This document shows, piece by piece, positions 1-6,598 of a stretch of 11,538 nt of DNA. Source of the stretch: JAEVZK01 sp038202925 (GTDB lineage Bacteria > Armatimonadota > Fimbriimonadia > Fimbriimonadales > Fimbriimonadaceae); contig JBBREM010000075.1 in NCBI GenBank assembly GCA_038202925.1, positions 1 through 11,538 of the forward strand, written 5' to 3'. Every line of letters starts with the position of its first letter. The first letter of the stretch is position 1. Position numbers and translations under genes: made by a program. Below the pieces are notes generated by a model that saw only the letters and a list, made by a program, of their open reading frames with translations, did no database searches and was not told where the DNA came from.

Positions 1-249
1 GGCGGCGGAGGCGGCGGTGGCGGCCGCAGCTATGGCGGAGGCGGTGGCGGCGGATATAGCGGCGGCGGTGGTGGCGGCAGCTACGGCGGGGGCGGCGGGG
101 GCCGTGGCGGTGGTGGCGGCGGATACGGCGGCGGTGGTGGAGGCTACAGCGGAGGAGGCGGCGGTGGCGGCCGAGGTGGCGGAGGCGGCGGCGCCGGTGG
201 TGGCCGCGGCGGCGGCAAGAGCAAGGGCGGCGGCAAGCGCGGCTTCTAG
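1..249 (+). CDS. C-terminal end of a glycine-rich protein, probably RNA-binding (5' partial)
   Basis: The frame is open from the first base to a TAG stop at 247-249, giving the last 82 residues of a protein that begins outside the window. By my count 62 of the 82 residues are glycine, in runs of six to eight broken by Tyr-Ser, Ser-Tyr, Arg or Tyr, and the tail ends in a basic tip, KSKGGGKRGF. This spaced Arg/Tyr pattern in polyglycine is typical of tails that follow an RNA recognition motif in small bacterial RNA-binding proteins, so that is the best guess; the RRM itself would lie to the left and is not visible. A glycine-rich surface or structural protein is the alternative. The frame was chosen because it ends in a basic tip and uses GGC/GGT glycine codons; the other frames give low-complexity polyalanine. 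The gene converges on glgP, with 56 bases between the two stop codons. Confidence 0.7.
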   Translation, partial: GGGGGGGGRSYGGGGGGGYSGGGGGGSYGGGGGGRGGGGGGYGGGGGGYSGGGGGGGRGGGGGGAGGGRGGGKSKGGGKRGF

Positions 250-283
250 CTCAACACTTTTTCGATTTAAGACCTATAGGCCC

Positions 284-305
284 GATAAGACCTTTAGGTC
301 TTATC
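284..305. terminator. Palindrome between convergent genes, probable bidirectional terminator
   Basis: GATAAGACCT (284-293) and AGGTCTTATC (296-305) are perfect reverse complements separated by TT; as RNA this is a 9-bp stem with a TTTA loop. It lies 35 bases after the stop of the glycine-rich gene and directly abuts the stop codon of glgP (306-308), so it can serve both. The flanks are only moderately T-rich and there is no clean U-tract. An imperfect second copy of the left arm (AAGACCTATAGG) lies just upstream at about 279-290, so it may also belong to a repeat family. Confidence 0.5.
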
Positions 306-2876
306 TCATTTCGATTCCCAGCAAACCAGGCTCAGTTCGCTCGGCACCAGCACATTCTTGTGTCGCGGCACCACCCGCAGCGTGTACCCGCAATAGCCCG
401 GATTCTCGCACCGCACGATGCCTGAGAATTGCCAGATCCCGTCCTCCTGGCCCGCCGGAGCGAGACATTGAGCCTCGGTCTGCATCAAGTCCCGATTCGG
501 TCCAATCTTCCCGACCAGCGCCTGCACGGAGACATCGCCGGGCGTCAACTTTCCTAGCTGCACCTGGGCCGTCATCGTGAACTCCTTTCCGAGCGGATTC
601 TTCGTGCCGGCCGTATCTGTGACGCAGACGATCCGCACCCCAGGCCATGCCGCCCGCACCGAATCTCGCCACTCCAACGCCGTCTTGGCAGGCGCGAGCC
701 CATCCGCCTGCAAGCTCTGAAAAGCCTCAGACGCCGGCATATAGAAACGGCTCGTGTAGTCGCACACCATGCGCGAGCTTGAAAACAGCGGCGCCATCTC
801 CGCGATCGAGTTCTTCATCATCGCGACCCATTGCTTTGGCGGGCCGTCGCCATCGCGGTGATAGAACCTCGGCGCAATGTCGGCCTCAAGGTGTTCGTAG
901 AGCGAACGGCTGTCAAGCCAGTCCTGGTGCCCCTCATCGCCATACTCAGTGCGTTCGCCGATCGCAAACCCAAGTCCCGGAGCATAAGCTTCGTCCCACC
1001 AGCCGTCCAGCACCGAGAGATTGAGCCCCCCATTGGGTACGACCTTCATCCCGCTCGTCCCGCTCGCCTCCATCGGCCGCCGTGGGTTGTTCAGCCAGAG
1101 GTCGACGCCATGCACCATCGGCCTCGCCACTCCCATGTCGTAATCCTCGATGAAGACCATCCGCTTACGCGAGCCCTCACCGTTGATAAATCGCACAAGC
1201 TCCTGGATCAACGCCTTGCCGCCGTCATCCCGCGGATGCGCTTTGCCGGCGACGACAATCTGGATCGCTCTCTCCGGGTGATTGAGCATGGCGAGCAGGC
1301 GCTCCTTGTCGCTCAGCATGAGCGTCGCGCGCTTATAGGTCGCAAACCGTCGAGCAAAGCCGATGGTGAGAATCCGCGGATCGAGCACCGAATCCACCAG
1401 TTCGCGGGCAGGATCCTCCATGGTTCGCCTCGGCAGATCCCGGAGAGCCTGCGCTTGCACAAATCGAACGAGGCCTGCGCGCTGATGTTCCCTCGCCGAC
1501 CACAGGTCCGCGTCGGGAATGTCATAAACGCCCTTCCAAGCCTCTGGGTTCTCCGGATTGCGACGCCAGCCGGTGCCCAGATACTCATCGAACAGCCGCG
1601 CCATCGTGCGGCCAACCCAGGTCATCGTGTGCACGCCGTTGGTGACCGCCTCGATGGGAACTTCTTCCTCGGGATAGTCGGGCCACCGCTGTTGAAACAT
1701 GCTTCGGCTGACCTCCGCATGCAGCTTCGAAACCCCGTTCACGTAATTGGCGTTCCCCATCGCCAAAACGGCCATGTTAAATGCCTCGCCCTGGTTCTCA
1801 CTGTCGATCCGGCCCAGACGAAGGAAAGATTGGGAGTCAAGTCCAAGCTCGGTAACGGTCTTGCCAAAATACCGCTCCAACAGCTCCGGCGTAAACATGT
1901 CGAACCCCGCGGGCACGGGTGTGTGGGTGGTAAAGACGTTTCCGCTGACGATGACCTGGCGAGCCGTCCTGAAGTCGCAACCGTGGTCGGCCATAAACTG
2001 CCGGATCCGCTCCAGGGATAGAAAGGCCGCGTGCCCCTCGTTCATGTGGCACACCGTCGGGTTGATCCCTACCGCTCGAAGCGCCCGCATCCCGCCGATG
2101 CCGAGAATGATCTCCTGCCGGATGCGCATCTCCTCGTCTCCGCCGTAGAGCGAATCGGTGATGTTCTGATCTGCGGCCTCGTTTTCTAGCACGTTGCTGT
2201 CGAGCAGGTACAGCGGAATCCGCCCGACCTCCGCCTTCCAAACCTGGCACGTTACCGTGCGATCGGGGAATGCGACCTCGATCCGGATCGGCTGGTCGTC
2301 CTGGCCCCGCATCAGCTCCAGTGGCATCTGATAGAAGTCGTATTGCGGGTAAATTTCCTGCTGCCAGCCGTCGTGGTTAAGGCTCTGCCGGAAGTAGCCA
2401 CGCGAATAAAGTAGCCCCACCCCGACGAGGGGAATCCCAAGGTCGCTCGCCGCCTTTAGATGGTCTCCGGCCAGAACGCCGAGACCGCCCGAGTAGATCG
2501 GCAACCCTTCGGTGATCCCAAATTCGAAGCAGAAGTAGGCGATCTTGGTGTCAGCCTCGCGGCCGGGATATGCCCTATCGAACCAAGTCGGACTCATTAG
2601 GTACTCGTCGAGCTGCTTCTCGCATTGCGTCAGTCGCTCCATAAAAGAGGCGTCGGCGTTGAGCCGCGCCAGCCGCTCCCTCGGCAGCCGGCCAATGAAC
2701 TGAACGGGGTTGTGATCGCACTCCTCCCAAAGCGTCTCGTCGATTGAGCGGAAGAGGTCGCGCGTCTCGTGGTGCCATGTCCACCGAAAGTTCCGCGCCA
2801 GCTTCTCCAAGGGTTGCAGTGCCTTGGGCAGGTCGGAGACGACTTCGAAGGCGTGGGAGAACTTGGGATGCTTCAT
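306..2876 (-). CDS. glgP: Alpha-glucan (glycogen) phosphorylase, long DUF3417-containing type
   Basis: Pyridoxal-phosphate enzyme that releases glucose 1-phosphate from glycogen or maltodextrins, in the cytoplasm. From ATG 2874-2876 it is 856 residues, the usual size of the long bacterial alpha-glucan phosphorylase. The first ~115 residues (LPKALQPLEKLARNFRWTW and on) match the DUF3417-type N-terminal region; then come YSGGLGVLAGDHLKAASDLG, HMNEGH (277-282), VTNGVHTMTW, and the cofactor loop GTSGMK with the PLP lysine at 611. All look intact. A longer frame begins at ATG 2919-2921, adding 15 residues, but that ATG lies inside a dispersed repeat (2917-2961) and the extra residues precede the usual family start, so the inner ATG is preferred. 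No Shine-Dalgarno sequence is visible; a TACGCT hexamer sits 12 bases upstream on the minus strand. It diverges from the dihydroorotase gene. No other glycogen gene is in the window. Confidence 0.93.
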   Translation of the reverse strand: MKHPKFSHAFEVVSDLPKALQPLEKLARNFRWTWHHETRDLFRSIDETLWEECDHNPVQFIGRLPRERLARLNADASFMERLTQCEKQLDEYLMSPTWFDRAYPGREADTKIAYFCFEFGITEGLPIYSGGLGVLAGDHLKAASDLGIPLVGVGLLYSRGYFRQSLNHDGWQQEIYPQYDFYQMPLELMRGQDDQPIRIEVAFPDRTVTCQVWKAEVGRIPLYLLDSNVLENEAADQNITDSLYGGDEEMRIRQEIILGIGGMRALRAVGINPTVCHMNEGHAAFLSLERIRQFMADHGCDFRTARQVIVSGNVFTTHTPVPAGFDMFTPELLERYFGKTVTELGLDSQSFLRLGRIDSENQGEAFNMAVLAMGNANYVNGVSKLHAEVSRSMFQQRWPDYPEEEVPIEAVTNGVHTMTWVGRTMARLFDEYLGTGWRRNPENPEAWKGVYDIPDADLWSAREHQRAGLVRFVQAQALRDLPRRTMEDPARELVDSVLDPRILTIGFARRFATYKRATLMLSDKERLLAMLNHPERAIQIVVAGKAHPRDDGGKALIQELVRFINGEGSRKRMVFIEDYDMGVARPMVHGVDLWLNNPRRPMEASGTSGMKVVPNGGLNLSVLDGWWDEAYAPGLGFAIGERTEYGDEGHQDWLDSRSLYEHLEADIAPRFYHRDGDGPPKQWVAMMKNSIAEMAPLFSSSRMVCDYTSRFYMPASEAFQSLQADGLAPAKTALEWRDSVRAAWPGVRIVCVTDTAGTKNPLGKEFTMTAQVQLGKLTPGDVSVQALVGKIGPNRDLMQTEAQCLAPAGQEDGIWQFSGIVRCENPGYCGYTLRVVPRHKNVLVPSELSLVCWESK

Positions 2877-2916
2877 GCGAGCGCCAAGAGCGTACCTTTC
2901 GGTCCCGTTGACGCTT

Positions 2917-2961
2917 GTCATCCTGCAACTGCGCGAGGAACGAGCGCAAGTGGAAGGATCT
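2917..2961 (+). repeat. Dispersed GTCATCC...GGATCT repeat, long class, copy A
   Basis: 45-base element beginning GTCATCCTG and ending GTGGAAGGATCT. It matches copies D (6528-6572) and E (7737-7781), both reverse-oriented, at 40 of 45 positions each by hand alignment. ATCCT/AGGAT at the ends and ACTGCGC/GCGC(A)AGT inside can pair, so it can form a hairpin. Read in the direction of glgP (minus strand) its AGGATGAC end faces that gene, 40 bases from the preferred start, and its ATG supplies the longer glgP start. Confidence 0.8.
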
Positions 2962-2973
2962 ACCGCCGAAGCC

Positions 2974-3010
2974 GTGCGATTTTCAGTTCGCTAGTTCACT
3001 AGAGGATGAC
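2974..3010 (-). repeat. Dispersed GTCATCC...GGATCT repeat, short class, degenerate copy F
   Basis: Read on the minus strand it begins GTCATCCT and contains GCGAACTGAAA, as does copy B (6303-6339); there appears to be one base missing and the far end is eroded. It is inverted relative to copy A, 12 bases away, so A and F together form an inverted pair filling the divergent gap. Its AGGATGAC end faces the dihydroorotase gene, 26 bases before ATG 3037. Confidence 0.6.
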
Positions 3011-3036
3011 CCGTGCTCCGCATGGTAGAACGAGCC

Positions 3037-4362
3037 ATGCACTTCGACCTCCTGATCCGCGGCGGAACCGTCGTCACGGGTGAAGGAGTTTTCGAGACCG
3101 ACATCGGCATCACGGGCTCGACGATCGCCGCCCTGGGAGAAACGGGCACCGCGACGGAAACCATCGACGCCACCGGCCTTCATATATTCCCCGGCGTCAT
3201 CGACACCCAAGTGCACTTTCGCGAGCCTGGCCTGGAGCACAAGGAGGACATCGAAAGCGGCACCCGCGCTGCCATTCACGGCGGTGTCACCACGATCTTC
3301 GAGATGCCCAACACCTCCCCGCCCACAACCTCGGCGGAGGCCCTGCACGACAAGCTGGCCAGAGCGAAAGGACGAGCATGGTGCGACTACAGCTTCTTCG
3401 TCGGAGCCACCACCGAGAACCTAGCCCAACTTCCCGACCTAGAGATGCTTCCCGGCACTCCCGGCCTCAAGATGTTCGCCGGAAGCTCAACCGGCTCGCT
3501 GCTGGTCGGAACCGAAGAGGAGCAACGCTGCGCGATGGCGGCGGGAAAGCACCGGATGGCGATGCACTCGGAAGACGAAGCGAGAAACGCCGAACGCAAA
3601 GCGCTGACAAGCGGCAGCCCACACGCCCGGGAACACCCCAATCTCCGCGACGCCGAGAGCGCCCGACTCTCAACTGAGCGCCTCCTCCGCCTGTCGATAG
3701 AAACCGGCAGGCCGCTGCACATTCTCCATGTCTCCACCGCCGATGAGTTGCCGCTCATCGAGCGTGCGAAGGTGCAGGGGCTCGGCACCACCTGCGAGGT
3801 AACCCCGCAGCATCTCTGGTTCTCCGCCGACGACTACGACCGCCTAGGCAACCTCCTCCAACAAAACCCTCCCGTAAGAAGCAATGAGCATCGCACGGCA
3901 CTTCGCGCCGCCGTCAAAGCGGGGCTCTTCGACGTGGTCGGCAGCGATCACGCCCCCCATACGCTGGAGGAGAAGGCCAAGCCATATCCATCCTCCCCAA
4001 GCGGCATGCCCGGCGTGCAGACTCTGTTGCAGGTTCTTCTCACTCTTTCCTTGCGCGACACCCTTCTCTACTTGCCGGAAATCGCCCTCCTCACTGCGGA
4101 GAATCCCGCGCGTATCTATGGCGTGAAGAACAAGGGCCGCATCGCTCCCGGCTTCGATGCCGATCTCGCTCTAGTAGACCTGGGCTCGCGCGTCACCCTC
4201 GATCGCGGCATGGTCCAAAGCAAATGCGGCTGGAGCCCCTATGAAGGCGAAGAGCTAGTCGCCGCCCCGCGCCACGTCCTCCTCCGCGGCCACCCGTTCA
4301 TCCGAGATGGCGAACGCACGGGCGAGCCTTCGGGAATAGCTGCCGAGTTCGAGTGGAAGTAA
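3037..4362 (+). CDS. pyrC: Dihydroorotase-family cyclic amidohydrolase
   Basis: Predicted metal-dependent amidohydrolase of the class I dihydroorotase group (carbamoyl-aspartate to dihydroorotate, pyrimidine synthesis, cytoplasm); 441 residues. Seen in the sequence, numbered from ATG 3037: the metal-site region DTQVHFREPG (Q58, H60), MPNTSP, a probable carboxylated lysine in GLKMF (K145), MHSEDE (H177), HILHVST (H231), and GSDHAPHTLEEKAKPYPSSP (D304), all in order and spacing. The first histidine of the usual HxH pair is glutamine here. CGWSPYEG near the C terminus and the long EKAKPYPSSPSGMPGVQT segment point to dihydroorotase rather than allantoinase or hydantoinase, but whether it is the cell's PyrC or a paralogue cannot be told; no other pyr gene is nearby. 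Alternative starts: GTG 3013, which has AGAGGA six bases upstream, and ATG 3022. ATG 3037 is preferred because FDLLIRGG is close to the normal family N terminus. Confidence 0.85.
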   Translation: MHFDLLIRGGTVVTGEGVFETDIGITGSTIAALGETGTATETIDATGLHIFPGVIDTQVHFREPGLEHKEDIESGTRAAIHGGVTTIFEMPNTSPPTTSAEALHDKLARAKGRAWCDYSFFVGATTENLAQLPDLEMLPGTPGLKMFAGSSTGSLLVGTEEEQRCAMAAGKHRMAMHSEDEARNAERKALTSGSPHAREHPNLRDAESARLSTERLLRLSIETGRPLHILHVSTADELPLIERAKVQGLGTTCEVTPQHLWFSADDYDRLGNLLQQNPPVRSNEHRTALRAAVKAGLFDVVGSDHAPHTLEEKAKPYPSSPSGMPGVQTLLQVLLTLSLRDTLLYLPEIALLTAENPARIYGVKNKGRIAPGFDADLALVDLGSRVTLDRGMVQSKCGWSPYEGEELVAAPRHVLLRGHPFIRDGERTGEPSGIAAEFEWK

Positions 4363-4538
4363 GCCGCCCCCGGTTCACAGCATTCTGCAGTTCGCGCTTA
4401 GTCAACTATCAGCCCTGCCAGCCGTAGGGCAAATTCGGGCCGGCACCAGCAAAATTGCGTCGCTGTCTAAAGAATTGGGCCTGCGGCTGCAGAATCACGA
4501 CAACCTGGACGGTAAGAGCGACGCCGCGCACGGAATTT

Positions 4539-4602
4539 GGGCTACACGCTCTGTAAGAGCCCTGCCGACAGGATTTATAGGGCTACGTGCACTGTAAGAC
4601 CC
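4539..4602. repeat. Two-unit direct repeat, 41-base period
   Basis: GGGCTAC..GC.CTGTAAGA.CC occurs at 4539-4561 and again at 4580-4602, matching at 19 of 23 positions; GGTAAGAGC at 4511-4519 falls in the same phase, suggesting an older third unit. TAAGAGCCC (4554-4562) is also perfectly complementary to GGGCTCTTA (4619-4627), so the region can fold. Function unknown. Confidence 0.55.
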
Positions 4603-4632
4603 ATTCAAGCCGCTGGCGGGGCTCTTAAAGCC

Positions 4633-4712
4633 GGCGGCGTCGGTCTTCTGGCAGGCGGCGTCGGTCTTCGGGTAGGCGGCGTCGGTCTTCGGGCGGGCGG
4701 CGTCGCTATTCC
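4633..4712. repeat. 21-base tandem repeat, about 3.8 units
   Basis: Units start at 4633, 4654, 4675 and 4696, each beginning GGCGGCGTCGGTCTTC (the last one GGCGGCGTCGCTATTC and cut short). The period is a multiple of three, so one frame reads a repeated GGVGL heptapeptide, but no credible gene surrounds it. Confidence 0.85.
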
Positions 4713-4744
4713 TTTGAAATCATTGCCTTTCGTGCGAACGTAGA

Positions 4745-4784
4745 CGCAAAAAAGCTGAGAGCGCATGGCTCCCCTCAGTTTGCG
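4745..4784 (-). terminator. Rho-independent terminator of the S10 peptidase gene
   Basis: On the minus strand, CTGAG...CTCAG (4774-4778 with 4755-4759), with AGC/GCT pairing inside, is followed at once by C and six Ts (4753-4748). CGCAAA (4745-4750) and TTTGCG (4779-4784) can extend the stem, so the structure may also stop plus-strand transcription. It begins about 50 bases past the S10 stop codon. Confidence 0.7.
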
Positions 4785-4832
4785 GACGGAGACTGCGCCT
4801 CTTTTGACTCGTGCCGAGACCGAGGGAGCGGG

Positions 4833-6278
4833 CTACAAAGCTCGCCGGATGAAGTTGGCCACGTCCACCTTCAGCCTCTCCAGCGAGACCTTGTGGATAT
4901 ACATCATGTGGCCAGCCTCGTACTCGGCGGTCGTGATGTTCTTCTTCAAGGTCGCGTCCAGCCCCATGTGCGCCAGGGTGTGCTTCGTCGCGAAGTAAGG
5001 CGTGGCGAGATCGTAGTAGCCCGAGGCGATGAACAGCTTCATGTGCGGATTCCTCGCAAACGCCGCCCGTAGCGACTCAGAAACGTCCGGCGTTCCCTCG
5101 CTCGCTTTGCCCCAATCCCAGTGCTCGTACACATCGCCGAATATGTAGTACGGCGCGTCCGTCTTGTAGCCCAGCACCCGGCCCAAATAGTCGTTTAGCA
5201 TGGCCGTGTAGGGAGGCATGATGATGACCATGCTCGGGTCGAATTCAGGTTGCTCGGCGGTTCCTTTCGGGTCGATGCCTTTGAAGCGGCTGTCGAGGCG
5301 GCCCACCGTGCGGTTCTCGTCGCGCAGCAGCTCCTTGCAGAATCCGTGAATGTTAATCCTCAAATTCGCATGCTCCACGTACCGTGGGCTCAGGCCGGTG
5401 AGCTGGCCCAGCCGAAGGGCCACCTGCTTGCGCTCTTTGGGCGGAAGATTGTCGCCCTTCGCCAATGCCTGCGAGTAGGGACCCGCAGCGAAATCCTCCG
5501 CCTCGCGCAGCGTCTTCTTCAGGTTGGAACGCCGCATGCCCTTAAGCTTGCCGTGATACCAAGCCGTCGCCGTGTAGGTCGGCAGAAAGAGCACATTCGG
5601 CAGGTCATTGCCCTTGAACCACCTGGCGGTGAGAAAGTTCAGGATCGACGAGACGAGGATGATGCCGTTAAAGGCGATCCCCTTCCCTACCAGGTGCTCA
5701 CTCAGGCCTGCGGCGCGGGTTGTGCCGTAGCTCTCGCCGACCAGAAACAGCGGCGAAGCCCAGCGCTCATACCGCGTCAAATACAGCCGAATGAACTCCC
5801 CAACCGACTCGATATCACCCTTCAGGCCCCAAAACTTCTTTCCCGTCTCCTTGTCCTTTGGGCGGCTGTAGCCGGTGCCCACAGGGTCGATGAAAACGAG
5901 GTCGGCATCGGTGAACCAGGTGAAGGGATTGTCCACCAGCTTGTAGGGCGCCGCAGGCATGCCTCCATCCTCCAGCATCTCCACCCGCTTCGGCCCCACC
6001 GCACCCAGATGCAGCCATACGGACGATGACCCCGGCCCGCCGTTGAAGCTGAACATCAGCGGCCGAGGCTGGTCGGTCTTCTTCATGTAAGCCACAAAGA
6101 ACATTCCCGCCTCAACCTCGCCAGTATCGCTCTTAATCGGCAGCATCCCTGCGGTAACGGTGTATTCGATAGTCTCGCCGTCGATGGTGATGGAATGCTC
6201 GCTGACGACTGGTTCTTTGTCGACATCGAGGGGGTAAAGGTCGGGCTTCTTCTCCTCAGGCTTCGGCTCGTCGGGCAT
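4833..6278 (-). CDS. Serine carboxypeptidase-like protein, peptidase family S10, no signal peptide
   Basis: Predicted serine carboxypeptidase, removing C-terminal residues from peptides; 481 residues, alpha/beta-hydrolase fold. Visible in order: oxyanion-hole segment FNGGPGSSS (78-86), DPVGTGYSRP (131-140), nucleophile elbow GESYG with Ser183, catalytic Asp423 in ASGYYDLATPY, and catalytic His457 in EAGHMMYI. The triad is complete and in family order. Most S10 enzymes are secreted or vacuolar, yet this one begins MPDEPKPEEKK with no hydrophobic stretch before the mature domain, so on sequence it would be cytoplasmic. The start ATG 6276-6278 has TAACCT six bases upstream on the minus strand and no ribosome site at normal distance. 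It is convergent with the dihydroorotase gene and divergent from gcvT; neither suggests a shared job. Bacterial S10 substrates are poorly known, so its physiological role is open. Confidence 0.9.
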   Translation of the reverse strand: MPDEPKPEEKKPDLYPLDVDKEPVVSEHSITIDGETIEYTVTAGMLPIKSDTGEVEAGMFFVAYMKKTDQPRPLMFSFNGGPGSSSVWLHLGAVGPKRVEMLEDGGMPAAPYKLVDNPFTWFTDADLVFIDPVGTGYSRPKDKETGKKFWGLKGDIESVGEFIRLYLTRYERWASPLFLVGESYGTTRAAGLSEHLVGKGIAFNGIILVSSILNFLTARWFKGNDLPNVLFLPTYTATAWYHGKLKGMRRSNLKKTLREAEDFAAGPYSQALAKGDNLPPKERKQVALRLGQLTGLSPRYVEHANLRINIHGFCKELLRDENRTVGRLDSRFKGIDPKGTAEQPEFDPSMVIIMPPYTAMLNDYLGRVLGYKTDAPYYIFGDVYEHWDWGKASEGTPDVSESLRAAFARNPHMKLFIASGYYDLATPYFATKHTLAHMGLDATLKKNITTAEYEAGHMMYIHKVSLERLKVDVANFIRRAL

Positions 6279-6284
6279 AACGCG

Positions 6285-6290
6285 AGGTTA
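6285..6290 (-). promoter_or_regulatory. -10-like hexamer TAACCT upstream of the S10 gene
   Basis: On the minus strand TAACCT ends six bases before the start ATG, which would put the transcription start at or next to the A of ATG, giving a leaderless mRNA. No clear -35 element lies 16 to 18 bases upstream. A hexamer this loose occurs by chance often; support comes from the same placement at two other genes in the window. Confidence 0.4.
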
Positions 6291-6302
6291 CCGCCCCCCT
6301 TC

Positions 6303-6339
6303 GTCATCCTGGAAGTGAGCCGGCGAACTGAAAGGATCT
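6303..6339 (+). repeat. Dispersed GTCATCC...GGATCT repeat, short class, copy B
   Basis: 37 bases from GTCATCCTGG to AAAGGATCT with GCGAACTG inside; 30 of 37 positions agree with copy C. Its AGGATGAC end (minus strand) faces the S10 gene and stops 24 bases before the start codon. Confidence 0.75.
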
Positions 6340-6349
6340 ACCTGGTGTT

Positions 6350-6436
6350 GCGCGGCACCGCACAAAGGTAGCGACTGGAGGGTTCCGCTCCGTCGGGACC
6401 GGTTCGGTCGGCACGGAGGCCGACCCTCCACCGCGC
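6350..6436. repeat. Interrupted palindrome, 87 bases
   Basis: Outer arms GCGCGG (6350-6355) and CCGCGC (6431-6436), middle arms TGGAGGGT (6376-6383) and ACCCTCCA (6423-6430), and an inner hairpin GACCG-GTT-CGGTC, are nested. On either strand this can fold into a long stem. No U-tract follows. It may be another mobile intergenic repeat or a structured leader. Confidence 0.6.
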
Positions 6437-6446
6437 ATTGATGATT

Positions 6447-6483
6447 GTCATTCTGAAAGTCAGCTAGCGAACTGCAAGGATCG
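6447..6483 (+). repeat. Dispersed GTCATCC...GGATCT repeat, short class, copy C
   Basis: 37 bases, GTCATTCTGAAAGT to CAAGGATCG, aligned without gaps to copy B. It is in the same orientation as B and opposite to copy D, which begins 45 bases further on, so C and D form an inverted pair like A and F. Confidence 0.7.
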
Positions 6484-6527
6484 TCAGTAGTCGTGCCACT
6501 GTCTGCACTCAACACTACATCATTGAG

Positions 6528-6572
6528 CGATCCTTCCACTGCCGCTCGTTCCTCGCGCCGTTCCAGGATGAC
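6528..6572 (-). repeat. Dispersed GTCATCC...GGATCT repeat, long class, copy D
   Basis: 45 bases; on the minus strand it begins GTCATCCTGGAAC and shares CGAGGAACGAGCG and AGTGGAAGGATC with copy A (40 of 45 identical). Its AGGATGAC end faces gcvT and stops 26 bases before ATG 6599. Confidence 0.8.
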
Positions 6573-6585
6573 AGTGCGTGCGAAG

Positions 6586-6591
6586 TAAACT
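6586..6591 (+). promoter_or_regulatory. -10-like hexamer TAAACT upstream of gcvT
   Basis: TAAACT ends seven bases before ATG 6599, compatible with transcription beginning at the start codon. ATGACA at 6568-6573, the end of repeat copy D, resembles a -35 box but lies only 12 bases away, too close for an ordinary sigma-70 promoter. Confidence 0.4.
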
Positions 6592-6598
6592 CCGCGTC

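Larger units (their letters stand above)
4363..4832. other. 470-base gap between convergent genes: repeats and a terminator, no convincing gene
   Basis: From left: a possible eroded copy of the dispersed short-class repeat (about 4386-4412, containing TGCAGTTCGC as in copy C); a weak GCCCT/AGGGC hairpin (4412-4430) that could end the dihydroorotase transcript; two diverged units of a 41-base direct repeat; a 21-base tandem repeat; and a good minus-strand terminator near 4745-4784. A 68-codon frame at 4537-4743 covers both repeats but starts with TTG, has no ribosome site and is mostly repeat translation. Confidence 0.6.
6279..6598. other. 320-base divergent gap between the S10 gene and gcvT: promoters and four repeat elements
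   Basis: Contains, from left, a -10-like hexamer for the S10 gene, dispersed repeat copy B, an 87-base interrupted palindrome, dispersed repeat copies C and D, and a -10-like hexamer for gcvT. About two thirds of the gap is repeat. No glycine riboswitch core was recognised before gcvT, and no small gene was convincing. Confidence 0.6.

Noticed and set aside
17..580. 187-codon plus-strand frame at the left edge
   Set aside because: It is an alanine-rich shift of the glycine-rich gene followed by antisense of glgP; composition is low-complexity and it crosses the convergent hairpin.
831..2021. 396-codon plus-strand frame antisense to glgP
   Set aside because: It lies wholly opposite a well-recognised gene, has no family motifs, and long antisense frames are expected in GC-rich DNA.
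4539..4712. CRISPR array
   Set aside because: The units are adjacent or only two in number, with no unique spacers of uniform length, and no cas gene is present.
4537..4743. 68-codon frame with GGVGL heptapeptide repeats
   Set aside because: TTG start, no ribosome site, and its content is the translation of the 21-base tandem repeat; nothing supports expression.
5250..6029. 259-codon plus-strand frame antisense to the S10 gene
   Set aside because: Opposite a gene with a complete catalytic triad; no recognisable domain.
6440..6598. Glycine riboswitch upstream of gcvT
   Set aside because: I could not find the conserved glycine-aptamer core; the space is taken up by repeat copies C and D and the -10-like hexamer leaves no room for a leader.
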